From positions 121,756,203 to 121,820,202 of the forward strand of contig CP092863.1 of the NCBI GenBank assembly GCA_030710605.1: a stretch of DNA of 64,000 bases, given 5' to 3'. Positions 1-9,634 of the stretch are shown in pieces. Below the pieces are notes generated by a model, which saw nothing but the letters and a program-made list of their open reading frames with translations, was not told where the DNA came from and did no database searches. The translations under genes and the position numbers were made by a program. The stretch is from Cordylochernes scorpioides. Lineage: Eukaryota > Arthropoda > Arachnida > Pseudoscorpiones > Chernetidae. Position 1 is the stretch's first letter, and the number at the start of each line of letters is the position of its first letter.

Positions 1-20
1 CCTAGAGTTGGTTGATTAGA

Positions 21-1601
21 TTATTTGGTCAGTTGACATGTCTTGCATGATCTCACATAAGATTTAATTTCCTGTACCATGTCTGACCACCAAAATAAAG
101 GAACTATTAGTTTGACTGTCTTGTTCATGGATGGGTGACTCATGTTATCGTGATATTCCTTCAGAATATGTTCTTTAAAAGAAGCAGGCACCACAGCCCT
201 GAGTAGTCCTCTCTCCATGACCATCACTGTGTTTTGATGATCTTGAGGGTCTTCAATGAAGCTGAGATCTGCCTGTCTTTGATGTTGTTGTCTCTGCTGC
301 TGTTGCATCTGGTGTTGTTGCTGGAGCTGATGCTGCTGTTTTTGCTGTATCTGGTTTTGTTGCTGTTGGACCTGGTTTTGTTGCTGTTGTTGGAGCTGGT
401 TCTGTTGTTGTTGTTGTTGAATCTGGTTCTTGTTTTGTTGCTGTTGGATCTGGTTTTGTTGTTGTTGTTGCAACTGATTACAGGTTGTGCAAACAAGTGC
501 CATTTCTGCTGATTGCTTAGTGTACACTGTTTTATCTTTAGTGTCAACAATAAGTTCAAAGTCTTCTGCAATATCCAAGCCAATGAGTAGCTGGAGTTTT
601 AAATTAGGCATTACATGAAGTTTGACCTTTCTAATTTTATTATGAATTTGCAAATTTACATGAACATATCCCAAAGTTTTGGTTAATGAGTTAGCTTGTT
701 GAATTTGCATGGGAGAATCTATTAAAGGATGTAAATTCAAACTTTTTATTAAATTTTGACTTATTAAAGATATGGCAGCACCTGTGTCCATGAAGGCTTG
801 TAAAGGATGTTTGTTGACACAAATTTTAAAGTCTATCAATTTATTAGGAGGATTGTTAGTTAATAAGCAAGTTACTTTGTTTGTTCCATTACTTGTGGTT
901 GATTCAGTGACTGTTGTAATGAATTGTTTTGGTTGTGTATTTTTAGATGATCTTTCTGTTTTATAATTTGGGTCATAATCAGGACATTCATTCAACCAAT
1001 GTTTCACTTTAATTCTTTTCTTCATGCAAATTGGGCAGAAAAATGGGCAATTTGAAGCTGATCTTTCCTGTTGAGATAGAGTGCATACTTTGGGTTTAAA
1101 CAAATTTCTCAGCTTACTTTGTTGCCTGTTATGCTCAACAGAAAGTGCAACTTGTATCCATTTGGTTGGATCTGCAGGTTGTGCTGCTGCAAACACATCC
1201 CTCCAACTCAAAGGTAGCCCATCTGTTAGTAGCTGTATTTTCTCTTCCCTTTTCAAGGATGTTTGATTCAGTAAGTCCATTTTTTCTTTAAAATAAGTCT
1301 CCACAGTTTCACTTGCAAGGAGCTTTCTGCTAGATGCTAATACAATGGGACTATATGTGCAAGGCTTAAATCTGGCAATGAGTTTATCTTTTACAGTTTC
1401 CCATTATTTTATATGTGCATTTGTAAGAATTTCATCAGCAAAAAATTCTAAGGCTTCATCTGCTAAATAGTAGATAAGATTGTGTATTTTTTCTTCATCG
1501 TTTGCTTTTAAATTTTCTACTTCATACAACTTAATCCAACTTTCAATTTTTATATTATTCTTACTGCCAGAATATTTTTCGAATCTATGTATATTTGCCA
1601 T
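21..1601 (-). pseudogene. Gypsy-like gag / protease / integrase zinc-finger remnant
   Basis: Reading leftwards from 1601, one frame encodes a short gag-like segment, then a stop codon at 1404-1406, then an open stretch to a second stop at 21-23. The open stretch holds a Cys-rich segment (CPFFCPICMKKRI, then KHWLNEC) in the zinc-knuckle position, and a retroviral-type aspartic protease with FMDTGAAISLIS followed by LLIGLDIAEDFELI. A long glutamine-rich tract comes next. Last is an HHCC integrase zinc-binding module (H-x3-H spacing in HDNMSHPSMNK, then CKTCQLTK). Reverse transcriptase and RNase H, which normally sit between protease and integrase in Gypsy elements, are absent, so the copy is internally deleted or rearranged. 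The stop at 1404 lies in frame and the coding sense resumes directly after it. I call it a non-functional LTR retrotransposon fragment running off the left edge. The integrase core is not in the window. Confidence 0.85.
281..473 (-). repeat. CAG/CAA glutamine-tract repeat
   Basis: The plus strand reads as interrupted tgttg/ctg units. On the minus strand this encodes blocks of four to six glutamines separated by Asn-Gln or Asn-Lys, between the protease and integrase pieces of the Gypsy remnant. It is a coding-frame-preserving trinucleotide expansion. Confidence 0.9.
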
Positions 1602-1692
1602 TATAAAAATAAAGATGTTTCTAAATGAGTTATTTAAATTTGAAATATATAATCTTTTGATTAAAAATTTACCTTTTTAATTTTCTTTCGTA

Positions 1693-1710
1693 TCCTGTCG
1701 ACTGCGCCAA
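1693..1710 (-). other. LTR-retrotransposon primer-binding site
   Basis: On the minus strand the sequence TGGCGCAGTCGACAGGAT lies about 90 bases upstream of the gag-like ATG. It resembles the TGGCGCAGTCGG-type tRNA-complementary sites of Gypsy-group elements. Its position between the probable LTR (1714-1924) and gag supports the call. Confidence 0.6.
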
Positions 1711-1713
1711 GTA

Positions 1714-1924
1714 TGTAGCGGATGTATGTAAGTTTTTCTTTTTTAGCTATTTTTAATGTAAAGGAAATAAATAATCAAGAGTGTATGTCTCGTTAGTTTT
1801 TTATTTTTAACCACGTCTGCCATTTTACAAAGTCGTCATGTAAACAATGCTAAGTGATGATGATTATTGGAATAAAGTTCTATGAAAAGTTAAATATGAG
1901 AATAATAATTTTGAGATGCTTACA
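1714..1924 (-). mobile_element. Probable 5' LTR of the Gypsy-like element
   Basis: On the minus strand the segment begins TGTAAGC and ends CTACA, three or four bases before the primer-binding site. That gives TG...CA ends and a plausible LTR length of 211 bp. No second LTR is in the window, so the boundaries rest on termini and position only. Confidence 0.45.
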
Positions 1925-1959
1925 GCACGTATCAATATATTTAATATAACGTATATATA

Positions 1960-3337
1960 CACTCATAGACAAAATTAAGGAAGTGGAGAGTATTTGATGT
2001 CGCCGGTCGTCTGATTATATGAGGGAGACAGAGGCTGTTCACATTTGGTTATATCTCGTGTGTCTTCAATAAAGGTCACTGTAATATCTTTCAGAGTTAT
2101 TGTCTCAATCCCGATATACATGCTGTTAGGTACAACTTCCTTAAGTTTTGTCCATGAGTGTATATTGGTTATCTCGTATGTCTTCAATAAAGGTCACTGT
2201 AATATCTTTCAGAGTTATTGTCTCAATCCCGATATACATGCTGAAAGGTACAACTTCCTTAAGTTATGTCCATGAGTGTATATTGGTTATCTTGTGTGTC
2301 TTCAATAAAGGTCACTGTAATATCTTTCAGAGTTATTGTCTCAATCCCGATATACATGCTGTTAGGTACAACTTCCTTAAGTTTTGTCCATGAGTGTATA
2401 TTGGTTATCTCGTATGTCTTCAATAAAGGTCACTGTAATATCTTTCAGAGTATTGTCTCAATCCCGATATACATGCTGAAAGGTACAACTTCCTTAAGTT
2501 TTGTCCATGAGTGTATATTGGTTATCTCGTATGTCTTCAATAAAGGTCACTGTAATATCTTTCAGAGTTATTGTCTCAATCCCAATATACATGCTGAAAG
2601 GTACAACTTCCTTAAGTTTTGTCCATGAGTGTATATTGGTTATCTCGTATGTCTTCAATAAAGGTCACTGTAATATCTTTCAGAGTTATTGTCTCAATCC
2701 CGATATACATGCTGTTAGGTACAACTTCCTTAAGTTTTGTCCATGAGTGTATATTGGTTATCTCGTATGTCTTCAATAAAGGTCACTGTAATATCTTTCA
2801 GAGTTATTGTCTCAATCCCGATATACATGCTGAAAGGTACAACTTCCTTAAGTTTTGTCCATGAGTGTATATTGGTTATCTCGTATGTCTTCAATAAAGG
2901 TCACTGTAATATCTTTCAGAGTTATTGTCTCAATCCCGATATACATGCTGAAAGGTACAACTTCCTTAAGTTTTGTCCATGAGTGTATATTGGTTATCTC
3001 GTATGTCTTCAATAAAGGTCACTGTAATATCTTTCAGAGTTATTGTCTCAATCCCAATATACATGCTGAAAGGTACAACTTCCTTAAGTTTTGTCCATGA
3101 GTGTATATTGGTTATCTCGTATGTCTTCAATAAAGGTCACTGTAATATCTTTCAGAGTTATTGTCTCAATCCCAATATACATGCTGAAAGGTACAACTTC
3201 CTTAAGTTTTGTCCATGAGTGTATATTGGTTATCTCGTATGTCTTCAATAAAGGTCACTGTAATATCTTTCAGAGTTATTGTCTCAATCCCAATATACAT
3301 GCTGAAAGGTACAACTTCCTTAAGTTTTGTCCATGAG
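1960..3337 (+). repeat. 118-bp satellite array derived from a TIR transposon (array 1)
   Basis: The array starts with the left end of a small inverted-repeat transposon (CACTCATAGACAAAATTAAG) plus its unique left half (to about 2050). It continues as roughly 10-11 direct copies of the right half, each ending AAGTTTTGTCCATGAGTGTA. Unit spacing is 118 bp. Copies differ at a few fixed sites (GAAAGG or GTTAGG after ATGCT; CCCGATAT or CCCAATAT) and one unit has a one-base deletion near 2452. The short ORFs inside are repeat shadows, not genes. Confidence 0.93.
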
Positions 3338-3977
3338 AGTACATGAGAGAAATGTGGGTTCATGAGAGCATCCATCATAGAAAGCCCACACTAACTGAAC
3401 TATATCTGGATAAAAATGTTACCGGGATATAGCGTAAGTTCTGGAAGGATTTGCCGTTTAGATATCCATTAATATGTAAATTAGCAAGTTGCATATTTTA
3501 ATCCAGAAAATGATTAGCATACTCATGTATTAATGAATTTCTGTCATCGTTATACCTTTACCAATAATAATTAACATTTGTTAATAAAATATTCCTTCAA
3601 TAAACATTGATTGGAGAAAACCCAGGTAAAGCTGGGACTATATTTACATATATAGGATCAATATGTTATTTGCATACTCTATATCCGTTACACCGCCTAT
3701 ATATACATATGTGTGTGTGTTGTGTGTGTGTGTAATTTGTTATTAATTGATTCCATGGTGTTGATTGGATCAGTTAGCAAACATCGCTTTAGAATTCCAG
3801 TATAATATAATATATAACCCATTTTGCATAATGCTTATTTGAACCAAATTACATACTTTTATAAATTAATTACATATAGAAATACACATCGTTTTTATCA
3901 TCAAAATAATATGTTTTTTTTCTTCGTACAATTGAGTATAACCATTTATACAATATAATATAATGCGGCTTATGATT
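3338..3977. other. AT-rich spacer, no gene seen
   Basis: I see no coding region. It contains a short GT microsatellite at about 3709-3733 and otherwise low-complexity AT-rich sequence. Confidence 0.6.
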
Positions 3978-4163
3978 GTAAAACGACATTTGAAATACTA
4001 TCCCTGGACACTTTTATTTTCCGTTTATCATTACTCTTCACAATTCATCCTTTCATACTTCATCCTTAAAGGTTAGAAATAATTGGTATTTCTCCTTGAA
4101 ATAAATTTTGATTTTTCGTTGAAAGGAAACACATGCGGGATAGTATTTCAAATGTCGTTTTAC
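3978..4163 (+). mobile_element. SINE-1 body with its tRNA head replaced by an inverted copy of its own tail (fold-back SINE)
   Basis: Positions 3978-4004 are the exact reverse complement of 4137-4163, the 3' end shared by the SINE-1 family. Between them lies the normal SINE-1 body starting TGGACACTTTTATTTTCCG. The tRNA-like head seen in full copies (29976, 47565) is missing. Confidence 0.75.
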
Positions 4164-4349
4164 ATAACCATTTATGATATAATGCATTAGCGCGCCATCT
4201 GTTAAAAAGAATTGTAACTATCTTTGAAGCGTATATGTTTCTTTTTGAAATATTATACATATTTATAATTATATGTGAGCAATAGTTACCCAGAATTATT
4301 TGAAAAATTAAAAATTAAAACAGGTAAATAGTTTCTTTTTATTTATATT

Positions 4350-4390
4350 GCAAGCTTTCGAGCAATTATACTGCTCTTCAACGGGCGGAT
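4350..4390 (-). ncRNA. Hammerhead-like motif, degenerate (left palindrome arm)
   Basis: Reverse complement has GTTGAAGA, a stem II hairpin GAGCA/TGCTC with a seven-base loop, then GAAAGCTT. C3 is replaced by T, and stem II extends into the core bases, so activity is doubtful. Confidence 0.5.
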
Positions 4391-4749
4391 ATTCTTTGTA
4401 CAAACTCTAAATAAAATATATACACTGTAAAATTGAAAACTTTTGTTATTAGCATGTGCTCTCGCGGGCGTGCATCAGACTGTTTCCAGCTAAAGTGATA
4501 GATATTATACTGGGATTAAATATATTTACATTCTAATAATTATTAATATTCAGATTATTATATAACAATATCCTTGACCAATAATCTGAATATTAATAAT
4601 TATTAGAATGTAAATATATTTAATCCCAGTATAATATCTATCACTTTAGCTGGAAACAGTCTGATGCACGCCCGCGAGAGCACATGCTAATAACAAAAAG
4701 TTTTCATTTTACAGTGTATATATTTTATTTAGAGTTTGTACAAAGAATA

Positions 4750-4790
4750 TCCGCCCGTTGAAGAGCAGTATAATTGCTCGAAAGCTTGCA
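4750..4790 (+). ncRNA. Hammerhead-like motif, degenerate (right palindrome arm)
   Basis: Mirror copy of the left-arm motif: TTGAAGA at 4758-4764, stem II GAGCA/TGCTC, GAAA at 4780-4783, followed by GCTT. Confidence 0.5.
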
Positions 4791-4984
4791 ATATAAATAA
4801 AAAGAAACTATTTACCTGTTTTAATTTTTAATTTTTCAAATTATATGTATTTCTACTGTCCTCATACAACACAACAAACGCGCAAAGCTTGTGTCCATTC
4901 TTCATTTAAAATACTCTTTCCGAAGAGCATAGCTTCAGTATCTATATAAAAGGAAAACAGCAAAATGCAATATCACATAGGTTT

Positions 4985-5075
4985 GGTAGATTAAACTGGC
5001 GAAACCGCTGTAAGTGTTCACCTCTGATGAGCCAGGCCTTCTCATTAATTTATCATTCCAGAAAGAGCAGTAGAA
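4985..5075 (+). repeat. Dispersed repeat R1 (GGCGAAACC ... CTGATGAGCC family), copy 1
   Basis: Contains TGGCGAAACCGCTG followed about 25 bases later by CTGATGAGCCAGG. The same block recurs at 5680-5890, 30835-30930, 39890-39990, 51895-52100 and 61285-61400 in both orientations. Flanks include a TCTACTG(T/C)CCTTACTG segment in longer copies. Confidence 0.7.
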
Positions 5076-5429
5076 AATAAATATTAAAAAAACATACGTG
5101 TTAAAAAAGTTCAAATATATTATAACCAACCTGCAAAAAAAAACAATTATTTTGATTTATAAATTTATATCATTGTATGTACTTCTAATAAATGCTTTTA
5201 AATATTATAAAATATCATTGAAGTTCTCATTTGTGTTCGTAACCTTTCTGATAGTGTCCGCTCTTCACTATGGGAGCGTGCGCTGATTTCCACGTGAACT
5301 TCGAAGAGAGAAAAAAAGAATTTATAATTCAATCTAGAGAAAGTATATTTTTAATCCGCTACGTTAAAAAAATGAATATATACACAGACACACAAATCTT
5401 TAGAAACAATTTTTGGTGCAATGGTATGT

Positions 5430-5500
5430 ACTGTAGCTTTTCGGCAATAACGGCCCGGGTTCGAATCCCGTTGAGTGCACACAAAGCTTTATTAAGACCA
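5430..5500 (+). repeat. Decayed tRNA-like SINE head
   Basis: A box-B-like stretch GGGTTCGAATCCCG sits in a tRNA-like context (CCCGGGTTCG...CCCGTTG). No complete cloverleaf could be folded, so I treat it as a SINE relic rather than a tRNA gene. Confidence 0.4.
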
Positions 5501-5679
5501 CCGGTCTTATACAGATTCAACACAGGAAGAAAGGAAAAAAATATACAATATTGTCATGGTAGAGAAGACAAGTATTCCAAAAGTTTAATTAAAAGTAATT
5601 TATTAAATAAACTCCTATATTGTAAAATATGTCAATTGATTTTTCAAGTGGTAATTTATAAGCATGGTAAGGAGTAATG

Positions 5680-5890
5680 ACTATTATAACATGATACATC
5701 ACTGCGCCGTCTGTTATGTATATTCAAAACTATTATAGACGCGTAAGATTCTTTTTATAAATTAAACAATTTCTACTGCCCTTACTGTAATGGAAAAATT
5801 AAAGGGAGGGCCTTGCTCATCAGTGGTGAACCCTCCCATCGATTTCGCCAGTTTAATCTACCATACCGCGGTTATATTGCATTTTTGGAA
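5680..5890 (-). repeat. Dispersed repeat R1, copy 2
   Basis: Minus-strand copy with GGCGAAATCG ... CACTGATGAGCAAGG. It is preceded on the plus strand by ACTATTATAGACGCGTAAG and TTTCTACTGCCCTTACTG, shared with the copies at 33652 and 51895. Confidence 0.65.
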
Positions 5891-6000
5891 CTTCCTTTTA
5901 TAGTAAAACTGATGCTAATATAGTAATGACTATGCAAATATTAATGATGATAAACAACAGAGTAATAAAAAATAATTATTCTATGGCAATAACTCATCCA

Positions 6001-6040
6001 ACAGTCGCTAACTACCCACCATGATTATCATGGCGTATTT
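6001..6040 (+). mobile_element. SINE-2 tail fragment
   Basis: ACAGTCGCTAACTACCCACC followed by ATGATTATCATGG matches the conserved tail of the SINE-2 copies at 12885, 40828 and elsewhere. Confidence 0.7.
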
Positions 6041-6160
6041 TGGATAAGTTCCCTAACCACCATAGATCTAACTCGCTAGCTTTATAAACTAAATTTCTGT
6101 GATGGTCACTAACATATAGATGTTATATAAAAATATTATTTTATTTTAAATTATAATTTC

Positions 6161-6475
6161 ATAGATTCAAATACTCTGCTAAATCGACCGCCAGAGGTCA
6201 CTCTTCCCCTATAAAAACTCATTGTTGTTTAATCCCAATGGCCGGCTCAAAACTTTTGTACATTATGGAAATAATCTTTTGTTTTCCCTTTTCTACTCAC
6301 CTTAAGCCAGGCAGTACTTTTATCAAATTGTTTCAATATATATTATATTGGTTCAATTAAAGCAATATCTGATCAAGACTAATTTTATTATTATTCTTTC
6401 AAGATTTTTAACCACGACTGCATTACATTACCATAATCCTCAACATGATCTAAATTCAAACAGAAAATTTCATTT
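6161..6475 (+). repeat. Dispersed repeat X, copy 1
   Basis: About 315 bp shared with 22821-23130, including AAATCGACCGCCAGAGGTCA, AAAACTCATTGTTGTT, CTTAAGCCAGGCA and ACCACGACTGCA. No coding potential. Possibly a solo LTR or a non-autonomous element; I could not define its ends. Confidence 0.6.
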
Positions 6476-6499
6476 TTATATAATATATATATATATTGC

Positions 6500-6793
6500 T
6501 TATCCCTAGAACACGTAGTACAGGCCATGATAATCATGGTGGGTAGAAGTAGGCGACTGCTTTTACTGTAAGTAGCACCACATATCTACACATGTGAAAA
6601 AGCAGTTCGACTTTGCATTTACAAATGTGCCAGAGTTTGGTTACTTGCACTCGCTGGTGGGGTTAGACTTTTGCAAGAATCGGGGGCCATTGGAGCATAT
6701 TTTTAAAACATAAAAAAGTGCCCAATGCGGGAATCGAACCCGGGTCGTAGCGGTTGAAAACCAACGGTTTAGACAATACTTCAACCGACTCCC
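6500..6793 (-). mobile_element. tRNA-derived SINE-2, full-length-like copy
   Basis: The head at about 6721-6793 (minus) is tRNA-like, with box B GGGTTCGATTCCCG and an anticodon-loop region TTTTCAA, which suggests a tRNA-Glu(TTC) ancestor. The body contains CAAGTAACCAAAC, GTCGAACTGC, CAGTAAAAGCAGTCG and the palindromic tail CCATGATTATCATGG. Related copies occur at 12885, 40828, 45138, 46560 and 63626. Confidence 0.75.
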
Positions 6794-7199
6794 TCACTAA
6801 CATATCAAATTGAAGAATATTTGTCCATAGAGTCACTAAAAGTGATGGACAACAACAACAACAACAATAAGAAACGTGTCTAATTAACAAACATCATTCG
6901 GCTCCGATGGACACAGCGCTCCGAGCTAAATATTTAAGTGGTTGTGAGGATTTGATTTAAAATATGAAATAAAGAAAAACACATACTGATTATGTTAAAC
7001 AAAAACATGGTTATGTAAGTCACGTTTTAGAAGTTAAATAAAGTCATACAGAATGGAGAGGTTTTTTTTAAGTTCCAAGTTGAATGAGATGTAGTTATTG
7101 CGTTGGGTCATATTGCCACTAACTACATTTTAATTGGTTAGTCTAGTTAAGTGAGAGTCTACCTTAGTTGCATAATTGCTTGATGAATATTTCAATCAC

Positions 7200-7260
7200 C
7201 TTTACCACCATTGTTATATTATTATTATTATTATTATTACTACTATTATATTATTGTAAA
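7200..7260 (+). repeat. ATT/ACT trinucleotide microsatellite
   Basis: Run of tta/att/act units between 7209 and 7254. Confidence 0.8.
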
Positions 7261-7334
7261 GATAGAGGCTGCCTGGCCGGCATTTATATCTATATAAAAA
7301 ATAGACACTTCGGCCAGTTGGATTTTTTTATTTT

Positions 7335-7376
7335 CTCAACGTTTCGACAAATATATTTTGTCTTCGTCAGGAAAAG
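7335..7376 (-). ncRNA. Hammerhead-like ribozyme motif, complete core
   Basis: Reverse complement has CTGACGA (7364-7370), a stem II of GACAAA/TTTGTC, GAAA (7342-7345), then CGTT. Core bases match the hammerhead consensus. Helix III is reduced to an A-U pair with a two-base loop. A sister copy is at 36425. Confidence 0.6.
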
Positions 7377-7781
7377 TAAATAAAAATAAAGCATTTGGCA
7401 AGGCGTTAAAAATTGTTCTGAGATTTGCAAGGGCGTTCTCACGTGATTTTTCGAATTTAGTACAACATCTAAAGCGCGAGTCAAAAACAAATATTAAACT
7501 CGTCAAAGACTATGATCTTGGAAATAAAATTATAATAAATTAAGTGTAAAAATAAATAAATATAAAGTAATATAATAAAAACAATCACAAAGATTATATA
7601 TATATTATATAGATTTCTAATTATTATGTCCAATTTTTATCTAGCTTATTAACTACTTTTTAAATTTAAAAATGAAGCAAATTGTGTTGCGTAATATCTT
7701 CAAAAGTATTTATAGTTCTTTTCCCAAGTTTCGTGATACCCATCCTTCTAAAAATAATCTTTCCTTTTTATTGTTGCTGTT

Positions 7782-8021
7782 ATGAATGTGATGACGAGGA
7801 ACACCGGACATGGAGCACAGGGATACGACGACCATAGAAGAGATCCAGGAGAACGACCTAGAGCAGATGACAGGAGACCTGACAGAGAAGAATGGATCAA
7901 AGCCAAGGGACCATCTTATCGAGGAGCCACTAGGAGAGGCCATAGAAAGACTGCTGGAGAGCTGCAGGACATCAGGGGACCATAACGGCAAGGGCTACAG
8001 CTCTGACCAGGAGTCAAGATA
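7782..8021 (+). other. Purine-rich block with two overlapping small ORFs, unassigned
   Basis: A GA-rich, comparatively GC-rich island stands out from its AT-rich surroundings. Two overlapping frames are open. One (7782-7985) is highly basic and Arg/Asp-rich. The other (7810-8022) gives a 70-residue acidic, amphipathic peptide with EAIERLLESC. I do not recognise either. A fragment of a retroelement C-terminus or a host exon are both possible, and a non-coding island cannot be excluded. Confidence 0.3.
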
Positions 8022-8350
8022 GCAAATATAAATATCTTTATTTACTTTTACTGTTGTCATTTATTGAAGTTGTAAATAAAAATATGTAAATAGACTGATC
8101 ATTCGTTACACTTTTTAGAGAAAAACTTGTAACCTTTTTGAAAAATAAAGTTGTTGCTGTTATGAGAAGAAAAAACAGCGCAAAATGTTCTGTGTATGAA
8201 TAGAAATTGGAGTATATATACATCATGGATCAAGCCAACATCAACGTTTAGTTGATTTTTATTCCATTAGATGGCGCTCTCTGCTATCTAAATTGTTCAT
8301 GTGAGCGGTCAGGATATGCCTATTTTGTTTTTTAAATATTTATATTTGTT

Positions 8351-8552
8351 GAGAAAAAAGGCATTTCCTTATCGTGCAACTGAAAGTTGCTGATGGCTTG
8401 CGCCATCTATCGGAATAAATATCAACTATTCTCGTTGATTTTTAATTATTCCAGAATTGGCCAAAAAATCGACGATTAGTTGATATTTATTCCGATAGAT
8501 GGCGCAAGCCATCAGGAACTTTCAGTTACACGATCAGGAAATGCCTTTTTTT
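8351..8552. mobile_element. Fold-back element, GATGGCGC-arm family, copy 1
   Basis: Two arms of about 73 bp are inverted around a spacer of about 53 bp. Each contains GGCATTTCC, TCGTG-type and GCCATCTATCGGAATAAATA (or its complement). Single arms recur at 9070, 9430, 23241 and 48060, and an arm pair at 55141-55530. Confidence 0.75.
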
Positions 8553-8785
8553 CTTAATTTATCTACCTGATCCAAGTACAAGTTCACTTTTGTACTATTT
8601 TACACATTTATATTTGTGTTTTGGTAATTTTACCCACAGAGGGCACAGAAGAAACAAAAGTATAATTAATATAATAAAGAAGATAAAAAGTTGCATAGAG
8701 AAATTACATATGATAATGTGAAATATATATTATCATTACGCCTTCATCAGTTTAAAGGTATAAAATTTATTTTAAAAAATAAATA

Positions 8786-8900
8786 AAGGTCACCTCTCCC
8801 GTCAAAATAGACGCTGAAAATAAGCGCCATCTATTAACAATCTCTGCAAACTAGCGGACTCGGGTCGGTGATAAAGCCACAATACCAGCTTTGGCAGAAA
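8786..8900 (+). repeat. Element end with CACCTCTCCCGTCAAAATAG
   Basis: Shares the block CACCTCTCCCGTCAAAA and the ACTAGCGG...CGGGTCGGT segment with 11775, 33118 and 56898, which are ends of hammerhead-bearing fold-back elements. Here no hammerhead core follows. Confidence 0.6.
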
Positions 8901-9069
8901 GTATAAAAACTTAGAAAGTCTACTAAATACCATTATTACTATATCCTGTTCCTTTCTCTACCGATAACACGTCAGCGTGTAATTGTAATCCTTTCTCCTG
9001 GAGCCTATAAAACGTCACATTTGGATCAAAGATAAAACATCTCTTCTTCTAGAATAATTTAAAATAAAA

Positions 9070-9150
9070 ACGATTAGTTGATATTCATTCCGACAGATGG
9101 CGCAAACTATCATCAACTTTAAATTGCACGATAAGCAGCTACCTCTTTAT
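9070..9150 (+). repeat. GATGGCGC-arm family, single arm
   Basis: CGATTAGTTGATATTCATTC, GACAGATGGCGCAAACTATC and GCACGATAAG match the arm at 8480-8552. Confidence 0.65.
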
Positions 9151-9321
9151 TATTATTATTATCCATTTTTACTGATTCCAATAAAATTTCACTTTTCTAC
9201 AATTTTACATATAGTTTGTGTGTGTGTGTGGCGTTCTCATGTCCTTCCAACCTAAATACCCGTTTTTATGATTTTTCAGGATGCCACAAACAGCTTTTTT
9301 AAATCGTTGATTTAGACTTGC

Positions 9322-9364
9322 ACCACGTTGATGAGGGCCGAACAGCCCGAAACGCGTACGTGGT
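9322..9364 (+). ncRNA. Hammerhead ribozyme-like motif with minimal helix III
   Basis: Helix I is a perfect six-pair match (ACCACG 9322-9327 with CGTGGT 9359-9364). Stem II is GGGC/GCCC. GAAA is at 9349-9352. Helix III is only A-U and C-G around a two-base GC loop, and the cleavage position follows A9358. The single core defect is C3 to T (TTGATGA at 9328). An arm of the GATGGCGC family follows at 9430-9510, so this is the ribozyme of that element family. Confidence 0.65.
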
Positions 9365-9424
9365 TAGATTTTTTTTGTTGTTGTTTAATCAAGAAATGAT
9401 ATTTGAGCAATTCCTGGATAATAA

Positions 9425-9512
9425 AAAATCAACGATTAGTTGTGATATTTATTCCGATAGATGGCGCAAACCATCAGTAACTTTTAGTTACACGATCAGG
9501 AGATGGCTTTTT
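9425..9512 (+). repeat. GATGGCGC-arm family, arm downstream of hammerhead
   Basis: CAACGATTAGTTG..., GATAGATGGCGCAAACCATC and CACGATCAGGAGATG follow the 9322 motif by about 60 bases. The same order is seen at 23148-23325. Confidence 0.65.
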
Positions 9513-9597
9513 TTATTTTTTATTAATCTAATTATTTTGTAGATATTTGAAAAAGGATAAAATAAAAATCAGGTAAAAAGTTTCTTTTAATTTTGAA

Positions 9598-9634
9598 TTT
9601 GCTTTCGAGCAAATATACTGTTCTTCAACGGACT
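9598..9634 (-). ncRNA. Hammerhead-like motif, degenerate
   Basis: Reverse complement has CCGTTGAAGAACAG ... GCTCGAAAGC and closely resembles the motif in the 4277 palindrome arms, including upstream CAGGTAAAAAGTTTCTTTT. Confidence 0.45.

Larger units (their letters stand above)
4277..4838. mobile_element. 562-bp palindromic element with hammerhead motifs in both arms
   Basis: Arms of about 260 bp (4299-4559 and 4580-4840) are near-perfect reverse complements around a 20-bp spacer, with only one or two single-base indels. A 22-base unpaired leader precedes the left arm. The direct repeat AATTATATGT occurs at 4267-4276 and 4839-4848, consistent with a 10-bp target-site duplication. Each arm carries a hammerhead-like motif (4350-4390 minus, 4750-4790 plus). 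Confidence 0.8.

Noticed and set aside
2045-3336. Serial ORFs of about 81 codons (also at 13806-15243, 32035-32870, 63537-63966)
   Set aside because: They repeat exactly every 118 bp and come from reading through the satellite unit. No transposon or host protein is encoded.
1960-3337. Hammerhead inside the 118-bp satellite
   Set aside because: CTGAAAG occurs but G8-A9 are absent, and no partner GAAA with closing helices was found.
5270-5677. 135-codon ORF
   Set aside because: It crosses a tRNA-like SINE relic and AT-rich sequence. The composition and lack of any motif suggest chance.
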